Part shown: piece after piece, positions 19,575 to 26,977 of the stretch
Layout: each line of letters begins with the position of its first letter
Numbering within the stretch: the stretch's first letter is position 1
DNA from: Ideonella livida
GTDB taxonomy: Bacteria; Pseudomonadota; Gammaproteobacteria; Burkholderiales; Burkholderiaceae_C
Reading direction: 5' to 3'
Length of the DNA: 64,000 nucleotides
NCBI RefSeq assembly: GCF_010499455.1
Contig: NZ_JAAGOH010000013.1
Span: forward strand, 62,001-126,000
Program-made: the position numbers and the translations under genes
Notes under the pieces: model-generated
What the model saw: only the letters and a program-made list of their open reading frames with translations
Told to the model about the DNA's origin: nothing
Database searches by the model: none

Positions 19575-21395
19575 TCACAGCATGTCCAGGCGGAAACGCT
19601 GGAACAGCACCGTCTTGAAGCGTTTGACCACGCCCAGCGCGTCCTTGAGCAGGTCGCGGTCCAGGCTGCTGAGCTTGTCCAGCGCGATGCCGGCGCCGGG
19701 CCGGCCGGTCTGCAGGGCCTCCAGCCCCACCTTGAGTTTCAGGCCCATGAAGAAATGCAGGCTGTCGACAAGGGCGGCGGCCAGGTCGGCCGGCAGGCGC
19801 TGGTCGGCCGCCAGCGCCTCGATGCGGGCCACTGTGCTGGTGGCCGCGATGCGGTGGGCCAGCGCCAGGCTGCGCACACCGTGGACCAGCGGGAAGGTGC
19901 CAGCCTTTTTGAGGTCCAGCAGGTCTTTGTCCTCGCCCAGCGACAGGATGCGGTTCCACCAGCCGCTGCCGCCGTCAAAGGCATTGATCGCAGCGGCAAA
20001 GCGTGCCATCAGGGCGTCGTTGTCGTTGACCAGCTTGAACACCTCGGCGCGCACCTCCTCCAGCAGGCTGGCGTCGCCGCACACCGCATGGGCGTCGATG
20101 AAGATGGCCAGGGCCATGAGGCTCTCCGGCGAGGGCAGGATCAGCCAGCTGCGCACGGTCTGCGCAAACTCCGCGGCCGGGCGGCGCCACTCGGGGTTGC
20201 GCACCATGATGCCGCCGGGGCACTCCGGGTAGCCGAACTCGGCCAGGGCGTCTGAGAAGCGCTGGCAGATCTGGTCCAGGTCCGCCGGCGGGGTGTAGCC
20301 GTCGCGCCAGATCAGGCCGTTGTCCTGGTCGGTCTTGAGCAGCTGCTCGCCCCGGCCCTCGCTGCCCATGACGAAGAGGCAGCTGTGGGCCACCAGGTCG
20401 GGCGGGGCGATGAGCTGCCAGGCGCGCTCGAAGCACTGGGCGTTGAGCTCCTGCACCAGGCGGGCCACCATCTTCACCGGCGTGCCGCCGCGGTGCAGCA
20501 GCGCGATCAGGCCGTTGATCTGGGCGGCCGCGGCCTTGACGCCGGCCAGGTCGGTGGCCTCCAGGATCTGGCGCGTGATCAGGTAGGAGTGGTTGGAGAG
20601 AAAGCTCAGCAGGTCCAGCTGGTCCAGCGTGCCCAGGATGCGCCCCTCGTCCTCCACCACCACGCGGCGCACCTTGTGGCGGATCATCACCGCCAGCGCG
20701 TCGAACAGATAGGCCTGCGGCGTGACGGTGACGAGGTTGAAGGTCGCCAGCTCACCCACGGCCAGGCGCTCCAGCGGCGTGCCGTGCAGGATGGCCTTCT
20801 GCAGGCCAGTGGTGGTGAAGATGCCCAGGCGCGGCGGCTGGCTGTGGGGGTCGCGCACCAGCACGTTGTCGGTGCGCTGGGCGGTGAAGATGCGCACCAC
20901 GCTGACGATGTCGGTGGCCGCGTCCACCTCACGCACCGGCCGCACCGCGGCCTCGCCCACCCGCGCCATGGTCAGCGACTGCATCTCGTGGTGGCTGCCA
21001 CGCTGCGACAGGGCACTGAGCTTGTTGGACAGGTCGGCGAACAGCAGCGCGCCAAAGGTGGCGTTGCTGGAGATCAGGTCGTTGACCGCCTCGCGCGCCA
21101 GCTGGTAGGCCAGCACCTCCTCGGCGGCCACAAAGCGGCTGCTGACCTTGCCGGCCACCAGGGAGCGGCCGTCGAAGACGTCTTCCGGGCCGAAGGTGGC
21201 CGCCAGCTCCTCGCCGTCGAGCTGGCGCACAAAACCCTTGATCACCACAAACAGGTGGGTGGGCGCCACGCCGGGCTCCAGCACCACGTCGCCCTCACGG
21301 AAGTAGGCGATGTCCAGGTGCTCGCGCACCCGCTGGCGCTCGTCGGCCGTCAGGCAGTCAAAGGGCGAGATGCCGAAATTGAAGGCGGAAGGCAA
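19575..21395 (-). CDS. cNMP-binding / CBS pair / DUF294 nucleotidyltransferase-like protein
   Basis: A 606-residue signalling protein. Residues 10-125 are a cyclic-nucleotide-binding-type fold (FREGDVVLEPGVAPTHLFVVIKGFVRQLDG). Residues 155-275 are two CBS repeats (VSVVRIFTAQRTDNVLV; VTPQAYLFDALAVMIRHKVRRVVV). Residues 300-450 are the DUF294 nucleotidyltransferase-like domain, with GSEGRGEQLLKTDQDNGL resembling the GlnD-type GS...DxD catalytic pattern. The rest is the DUF294 C-terminal helical domain. It may uridylylate or otherwise modify a partner in response to adenine nucleotides, but this is inference. It forms a two-gene unit with the downstream exonuclease. Confidence 0.85.
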   Translation of the reverse strand: MPSAFNFGISPFDCLTADERQRVREHLDIAYFREGDVVLEPGVAPTHLFVVIKGFVRQLDGEELAATFGPEDVFDGRSLVAGKVSSRFVAAEEVLAYQLAREAVNDLISSNATFGALLFADLSNKLSALSQRGSHHEMQSLTMARVGEAAVRPVREVDAATDIVSVVRIFTAQRTDNVLVRDPHSQPPRLGIFTTTGLQKAILHGTPLERLAVGELATFNLVTVTPQAYLFDALAVMIRHKVRRVVVEDEGRILGTLDQLDLLSFLSNHSYLITRQILEATDLAGVKAAAAQINGLIALLHRGGTPVKMVARLVQELNAQCFERAWQLIAPPDLVAHSCLFVMGSEGRGEQLLKTDQDNGLIWRDGYTPPADLDQICQRFSDALAEFGYPECPGGIMVRNPEWRRPAAEFAQTVRSWLILPSPESLMALAIFIDAHAVCGDASLLEEVRAEVFKLVNDNDALMARFAAAINAFDGGSGWWNRILSLGEDKDLLDLKKAGTFPLVHGVRSLALAHRIAATSTVARIEALAADQRLPADLAAALVDSLHFFMGLKLKVGLEALQTGRPGAGIALDKLSSLDRDLLKDALGVVKRFKTVLFQRFRLDML

Positions 21396-21411
21396 GGGCG
21401 TGTCCCGGCGT

Positions 21412-21452
21412 TGGTGTCAGCCCGCCATTGTGGGAAGCGCAGGCTGACGCCA
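21412..21452. repeat. Inverted repeat upstream of the DUF294 gene
   Basis: Arms TGGTGTCAGCC and GGCTGACGCCA pair with one mismatch across a 19-nt spacer. It lies 17-57 nt upstream of the cNMP/CBS/DUF294 start codon, so it could be an operator or leader stem; it is also downstream of the nitrilase-family gene on the same strand. No T tract follows in either direction. Confidence 0.4.
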
Positions 21453-21522
21453 CCCTGTTGCCACCGCGCCGCCGGCGCCCGCGAGCCTGCGCTGGATCAA
21501 GAAGACCGCGCTGCGGCGGGCT

Positions 21523-22323
21523 TTAGAGGCGGCGGTGGGCCAGGGCCGGCAGCTGCAGGCGCACGGCGTCGCGGCGGGCCGTGTCCAGTTCGGCCTGGGC
21601 CACGCCCTCACCCTGGTCCACGCAGGCCAGCACCTGGCCCCAGGGGTCGATGAGCTGGCTGCGGCCCCAGGTGCTGCGGCCGTTCTCGTGGGTGCCGCCC
21701 TGGGCGCTGGCCAGCACATGGCACTGGTTCTCCACCGCACGGGCGCGCAGCAGCAGGTCCCAGTGGGCCTGGCCGGTGGTGTAGGTGAAGGCCGCCGGCA
21801 CCACCAGCAGGTCGCAGGGCGGCTGCATCATGGCGCGGAAGTGCTCCGGAAAGCGCAGGTCGTAGCAGATGGCCAGGCCCACGCGCAGGCCGTCGGCCTC
21901 GAAGGTCACGGGCGCCTCGCCCGCCTCCAGCACCCGGGCCTCGTCATAGGATTCGCGGCCGTTGTCGAAGGCGAACAGGTGGACCTTGTCGTAGCGGGCC
22001 ACCCGCCGGCCGTCCGGGCCCCACACGCAGCAGGCGTTGCGCACGCGGCCGGGCTGCCGGGCGTGCAGCGGCAGGGTGCCGCCGACGAGCCAGACGCCAT
22101 GGCGCCGGGCCAGGCCGGCCAGGGCGTCCTGCAGAGGGCCGGCCCCGTCGGCCTCGGCGATGGCGAGCTTGTCCTCGTCGCGCCGGCCCATCAGGCAGAA
22201 GTACTCGGGCAGGGCGAGCAGGCGGGCGCCGGCATCGGCGGCCTGGGCCACCAGGCGGGCGGCGGTGGCGAGGTTGCGGTCCACATCGGGGGTGGACACC
22301 ATCTGGAGAGCGGCGACTTGCAT
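21523..22323 (-). CDS. Nitrilase-superfamily amidohydrolase (Nit-type)
   Basis: A 266-residue carbon-nitrogen hydrolase. The Glu-Lys-Cys triad is complete: Glu40 in LALPEYFC, Lys113 in YDKVHLFAF and Cys153 in AICYDLRFPE. The sequence resembles the Nit1/Nit2 branch, whose members hydrolyse deaminated glutathione or omega-amides such as 2-oxoglutaramate; the DKVHLF...YDLRFPE context and the short length fit. ATG at 22323 gives the family start MQVAALQM; a TTG at 22362 would overlap the yhdP stop but adds untypical residues. It follows yhdP by 35 nt on the same strand, an arrangement common in related bacteria. Confidence 0.87.
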   Translation of the reverse strand: MQVAALQMVSTPDVDRNLATAARLVAQAADAGARLLALPEYFCLMGRRDEDKLAIAEADGAGPLQDALAGLARRHGVWLVGGTLPLHARQPGRVRNACCVWGPDGRRVARYDKVHLFAFDNGRESYDEARVLEAGEAPVTFEADGLRVGLAICYDLRFPEHFRAMMQPPCDLLVVPAAFTYTTGQAHWDLLLRARAVENQCHVLASAQGGTHENGRSTWGRSQLIDPWGQVLACVDQGEGVAQAELDTARRDAVRLQLPALAHRRL

Positions 22324-22358
22324 GGGCGCGAGCATAGCGCCCGGCCCTGCCGTCGGGA

Positions 22359-25300
22359 TCAAGGACCGCCCAGCACCGGCAGCAGCGGCCCCAGCAAGCC
22401 GGGCAGCACGCCGGTGGGCTCGGCGCCCGCGGGCAGGGGCGCGTCCAGCGCGCGGGCCAGCTTGTCCACGGTGGGTACGGTCCAGGTGCCGCCCAGGTGG
22501 TATTCGCTGGCGCCGGCCTGCAGCAGCTGCTTGCGCCAGAGGTTCTGGGCCAGCCAGGTGCCCAGGCCGATGGCCGGGTTGATGGCCACATAGGCCAGGG
22601 AGGCAGTGCCGGTGCTGAGCTCGGGCACCACCACTGCATTGAGGTCCAGGGTCTCTCGACGCAGGTCGGTCTGCCCGGCCACCAGCACCAGGGCGGCGGC
22701 CCCGCGCACCCGCAGGTGGGAGGTGCGGGCCACCCCCTGGGACAGCGTCAGCCGGGCGTCGATGCGGTCCACCGCAAAGCCCTGGCCGACCACGTCGCGG
22801 AAGTCCAACAGGAAGCGCCGCGGCAAGGCCTGCAGGTTGAGCACCCCCAGCAGGCGGCCCGCCCCGGGCTCGATCTGCAGGATCTGGCCGCCCACCAGCT
22901 CCAGTGCGCCCTCACCCTCCAGCCGGGCCAGGGCCGGGGCCCACAGCGGGCCCGGCCAGCGCAGCTGCAGCTGGGCCTGGCCCTGGCCGCCGCGGGCCAC
23001 CCGGCCCAGGCCCAGGCCGTCGAGCAGGGCGCCGGCGTCCTCCAGCGTGAGCCCCAGCGCGAGCTGGGCGGCGCCGGCCGGGTCCTGTCCCGGGGCGGGC
23101 GCCTGCCAGCGGCCCTGGCCGCTCAGAAGGGCGTGCGGATGGTGCAGCTCCAGGCGCTGCAGCCCCCATCCCTGGGCGTCGGGCCGGCCGTCCACCGCCA
23201 GCGTGCCCAGGGACCGCCCGGCCCAGGCCAGGTCGCGCACCCGCACCGACAGGGCCGGCAGGTCGGCCGGGGACGCCACGGCGACCGTCGGCGCGGGGGC
23301 GTGGTCCCCCTCAGAGGACGGGGAGTGCTGGGGTTCGACCAGGGCCGAGGCCGGCTCGGGCAGAGGCTCCGGCGGCCAGTGCAGCTGGTCCATGTCCACA
23401 TCCAGGCGCAGGGGCCGGCCCTGCGCCGACAGGCCCGCCACGGCCTGGCCGCGCAGGCCCTGGGCCTTGAGCCGCAGGCCCGCCTGCCCGCCGGGTGCCG
23501 GGGCGTTGTCCGCGCCGGCGCCGGCCTCAAGGCCCGCAGGAGGGGCGGCCGCAGCATCGGCCGCGGCGCTGGCGGGGGACCACCAGGCCTCGCCCTGCAG
23601 GTCCCGCCAGGGCGAGGGGGCCCCGGGCAGGCCCAGCCAGGCGGTGCGCAGACGCAGGCGCAGGCCTTCGGGCGGCAGCAGGGCCCAGGGCAGCGTGGCG
23701 CCGGCCACCGCGGGATCGGGGGCGGAGGGGGTGGCGGACGCCGAAGGCCCGGCCGGTGGCGACCACCAGGGCGCGAGCACCTGCCGCCAGGCCTGCAGGT
23801 CCAGGCGCTCCAGCTGGGCCTCCAGCTGGCCCCGGCCCGGCTGCCAGGCGGGCAATGCCGCGCTGCCCAGGGCGGCGCTGACGGTGCGCAGGCGCCAGGC
23901 CGGCGCCGTCCCGGCCGCGGCCCCGTCACCGGGTCCCGCGGCCAACTCCAGCTCGGCCTGCAGCCGCTCACCCAGGCTGGCCCGCAAGGCGGCCCCGGCC
24001 GCCAGCGTCTGCCACTGCAGGCGCAGCGGCCAGACGGCCTCGGCGGGCTTGTCCAGCGGCGCGGGCAGGTCCACCCCCAGGCCACTGAGCGGGCTGGTCA
24101 AGGCCAGGTCCCAGCCGCCGTGGGCCGAGCTGCCGGCCTGCAGCTGGAAGGGCAGTTGGCCCGACAGGCGGGCCAGCAGCGGCCGGGCCGAAGCCAGCGC
24201 CTGCAGCGCCGCTGGTGGCAGGGGCAGCCGGTCGTGCGCCAAGGCCTCGCGCAGGGCCTCCAGCGTGGCGCGGCCCTGCACCGCCAGGCGCACCGGCCCA
24301 CCGGCGGGCCAGCGCAGGTCGGCCTCGGCCTCGCCCCCCAGGGCCTGCCCGGCCAGCGTCAGGTTGGCCCCGTTTTCCTGGAAGTCCAGCCGGCCGCGCG
24401 CGGCCTGCAGGGGCTCGCCCTGTGCCCCCCAGCGGGCGGTGGCGCCGTGCCACTGCAGCGTGCCGGCCACGCGGGTGCCGGCCGCGGCCAGCAGCGGAAT
24501 GTCCAAGGTGAGGTTCAGGGTGGCGAGCCCCTCGGCCTGCAGCGGGTCCAGGCCATGGCCCAGCCAGCCGGCGATGGGGGTGGCCTGCAGGTAGGCCTGG
24601 GCGCCCTCCAGCGGGCCGCGCCCCTCGGCCTCCACCGCCAGCCGGGCCTGGGAGAGGTCGGGGATGCGCGCGGCCAGGCGCGGCCACTGCCAGCCGGCCA
24701 TGCGGCCCTGGGCCTGCCGCAGCTCCAGGCCCTGACGGTGGAAGACCAGCTCGCCGCTGAGCTCGCTGAGCGCCGGCCAGCCACGCTCGCCCACCCAGCC
24801 CGGCGGCAGGTAGTCCAGGGTCAGCTGCTCCACCTGGGCCTGCACCAGGAACTCCCCGCCCCCCTGGGCGTAGGGGAAGGCCGCCAGGGGGCCGCGCAGC
24901 AGCAGGTCGGCCCGCGGAATGCGCCCGCCCACCAGGGCCTGGGACAGGTAATGCCGCACCTCGGCCGGCACCGACAGCGGCAGGTAGCGCGGTACCTTTT
25001 CCGGCCGGGCCTGGGTGAGCTGGCCCTGCAGCTCCAGCCAGCCGGCAGGCCCCTCCTGCGCGGTGCCGCTACGCCAGCGGCCCTTGAAGCGGCCCTGGGC
25101 ATCGGCATGGGCCAGCTGCAGGTCCTGCAGGTCCACGCTCAGGGCGGGCGCCCCCGCGCCGGCGCCCACGCGCCAGAGGGCCCGGCCCTCCAGCCGGTCC
25201 AGCGCCAGCCGGGGCTGGCTGAAGACGCCAGGAAAACTCAGACTGCCGCCCCCCGGGGCCAGGCGCCACTGCAGCTGCCCGCCGGTCTCATCGGCCTGGA

Positions 25301-26801
25301 GCTGCAGCTCCAGGCCCTGGGCGCCCGGCCGCCCGGCCTGCAGGCCCTGGGTGGGATCGGGGGTAGGGCCCGCCGCCCAGGCCAGGTCCTGGGCCTTCAG
25401 GGTCAGGCGAAAGCGCCGTGCGCTGTCCGGCGGGGCGGTCGCGGGGGTGGCCGCGGTGGCCGTGGCGACGGGCTCCAGGCCCTGGGCCGACAGCGCCTGC
25501 AGCCGGCCTTGCGGCGCCCAGTCGGCCAGACGGCTGCGCCAGGCCGCCGTCAGCGGTAGGCGCTGGGCCAGGGCGGCCAGGCCGGCCACGTCCACCTGAT
25601 CCGCGTGCAGCTGCCAGGCCAGTCCGGGGCCGGCCGGCAGGTCGGCGCCGGTGTGGGGGGCGGCGGGCGCCGACGCGGCACCCGACCCCTCGCCGCCGGG
25701 CAGACGCCAGGCCAGGGCCAGGCCTTGCACCGGCCACCGCCCCACGCCCTCCACCTGCCCCTCCAGCACCGGCAGGCTCAGCCGCCAGCCCGAGGCGGTG
25801 CGGGCCTGCGGATGGGCCCGTGGCGGGGCGTCCAGCTGGGCCTGCAGGCGCCAGGCCTGCAGGCCCAGGGCGGGCTGCGTGGGCGAGAAGCGCCAGCCTG
25901 CGCGGTCCAGGGCCAGGGTGGTGCGCACCTGCTGCCAATGCCCCCCCGCCAGGCGCGCCTGCAGCTGCAGGCTGCCCTGCAGGGCTTCCCAGCGCCAGGG
26001 CAGGCTCAGGTGCTCATGCAGCGCGGGCCAAGTCTGGTCCGGCAGGTCCAGGCGCAGCTCGCCCTGCCAGCGGCGCCAGTCGGCGGCACGCGCCCACAAG
26101 GGATGACCCAGTTCGGCCCGCAGGCGCAGGGGCTGCCCCCAGCCCGCCGGCGGCGGCACGTCCAGCGCCAGCTGATGCTGGCGCAGGCCACGGCGCCAAT
26201 GCAGGCGGGCCGGGCCCAGGCGCAGGCCCGGGCCCGGCAAGGCCTCATCGCGCCCCTCCAGCCACAGGTCTTCCACGTCCAGCTCCGTCTGGCCCACCAG
26301 CCAGGTCAGCCAGGCCGGCAGCTCATCGGAGGTGGCCGGGGCCTCGGCGGCCCGTTCGGCCAGCGCATGGCCGGCCCACCACCAGCGACCACCGGCATCA
26401 CGCCGCACCGCCACCCGCCCGCCTTGCACCCGCAGGGCCTGCAGCACCGGCTCGCCCTGCCACAGGCTGCGCCAGGACAGGGCCAGCTCCAGCCGGTCGA
26501 TCTGCAGCGCGGGCTGCCCATCGGGCCCATCCAGGCGCAGGCCCTGGACCTGCACCCGGGGCATGCCATCTGGGGCGTCACCCTGCAGCCGGCCCAGGTG
26601 CACGGGCTGTCCCAACGCGGCCGACACCTGGGCCTGCACGGGTTCACGCCAGTGGTCCAGGCGGGGCAGAATCCCCCACAGAAGAATCAACCATGCGATC
26701 AGCACCAGACTGGCCGACACGCCCAGCAGCGCCCAGAGCGCCCGCAGCCCACGCCCACGCCAGCCGTGCGACATCCATTGCCTGATTGCAGACAAGGCCA
26801 T
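22359..26801 (-). CDS. yhdP: YhdP/AsmA-family inner-membrane lipid-trafficking protein
   Basis: About 1480 residues, one N-terminal membrane helix (LRALWALLGVSASLVLIAWL) followed by a very long periplasmic beta-rich region with many short repeats, ending in an AsmA-like C-terminal domain (VARTSHLRVRGAAALVLVAG; VVPELSTGTASLAYVAINP; GLGTWLAQNLWRKQLLQ). YhdP, TamB and AsmA-like proteins form bridges thought to carry phospholipids to the outer membrane. It is longer than E. coli YhdP (about 1270), owing to Ala/Pro/Gln-rich insertions. The start is uncertain: ATGs at 26837, 26801 and 26774 are possible and all keep the membrane helix. It is divergent from glnE. Confidence 0.85.
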   Translation of the reverse strand: MALSAIRQWMSHGWRGRGLRALWALLGVSASLVLIAWLILLWGILPRLDHWREPVQAQVSAALGQPVHLGRLQGDAPDGMPRVQVQGLRLDGPDGQPALQIDRLELALSWRSLWQGEPVLQALRVQGGRVAVRRDAGGRWWWAGHALAERAAEAPATSDELPAWLTWLVGQTELDVEDLWLEGRDEALPGPGLRLGPARLHWRRGLRQHQLALDVPPPAGWGQPLRLRAELGHPLWARAADWRRWQGELRLDLPDQTWPALHEHLSLPWRWEALQGSLQLQARLAGGHWQQVRTTLALDRAGWRFSPTQPALGLQAWRLQAQLDAPPRAHPQARTASGWRLSLPVLEGQVEGVGRWPVQGLALAWRLPGGEGSGAASAPAAPHTGADLPAGPGLAWQLHADQVDVAGLAALAQRLPLTAAWRSRLADWAPQGRLQALSAQGLEPVATATAATPATAPPDSARRFRLTLKAQDLAWAAGPTPDPTQGLQAGRPGAQGLELQLQADETGGQLQWRLAPGGGSLSFPGVFSQPRLALDRLEGRALWRVGAGAGAPALSVDLQDLQLAHADAQGRFKGRWRSGTAQEGPAGWLELQGQLTQARPEKVPRYLPLSVPAEVRHYLSQALVGGRIPRADLLLRGPLAAFPYAQGGGEFLVQAQVEQLTLDYLPPGWVGERGWPALSELSGELVFHRQGLELRQAQGRMAGWQWPRLAARIPDLSQARLAVEAEGRGPLEGAQAYLQATPIAGWLGHGLDPLQAEGLATLNLTLDIPLLAAAGTRVAGTLQWHGATARWGAQGEPLQAARGRLDFQENGANLTLAGQALGGEAEADLRWPAGGPVRLAVQGRATLEALREALAHDRLPLPPAALQALASARPLLARLSGQLPFQLQAGSSAHGGWDLALTSPLSGLGVDLPAPLDKPAEAVWPLRLQWQTLAAGAALRASLGERLQAELELAAGPGDGAAAGTAPAWRLRTVSAALGSAALPAWQPGRGQLEAQLERLDLQAWRQVLAPWWSPPAGPSASATPSAPDPAVAGATLPWALLPPEGLRLRLRTAWLGLPGAPSPWRDLQGEAWWSPASAAADAAAAPPAGLEAGAGADNAPAPGGQAGLRLKAQGLRGQAVAGLSAQGRPLRLDVDMDQLHWPPEPLPEPASALVEPQHSPSSEGDHAPAPTVAVASPADLPALSVRVRDLAWAGRSLGTLAVDGRPDAQGWGLQRLELHHPHALLSGQGRWQAPAPGQDPAGAAQLALGLTLEDAGALLDGLGLGRVARGGQGQAQLQLRWPGPLWAPALARLEGEGALELVGGQILQIEPGAGRLLGVLNLQALPRRFLLDFRDVVGQGFAVDRIDARLTLSQGVARTSHLRVRGAAALVLVAGQTDLRRETLDLNAVVVPELSTGTASLAYVAINPAIGLGTWLAQNLWRKQLLQAGASEYHLGGTWTVPTVDKLARALDAPLPAGAEPTGVLPGLLGPLLPVLGGP

Positions 26802-26977
26802 CAGTGAACGAGAAGACGACTCGGGCCGTTTCGGCATGCCCATTCCGCAGGTTGCAGTGCTGCGGGGCATTGTCGCCGCGCCGCTGCCCGCGTGAAACAA
26901 GCCGTCACGCCTGAGTCCGTCCCCGTTCCTGACCCGACGTCCCGCCCCTGCGCCACGGCAACGCCCCTCCCACGCCC

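Noticed and set aside
22497-25559. 1020-codon open frame opposite yhdP
   Set aside because: Composition is Gly/Gln/Ala-rich, it has no recognisable domain or Shine-Dalgarno, and yhdP has clear family features.
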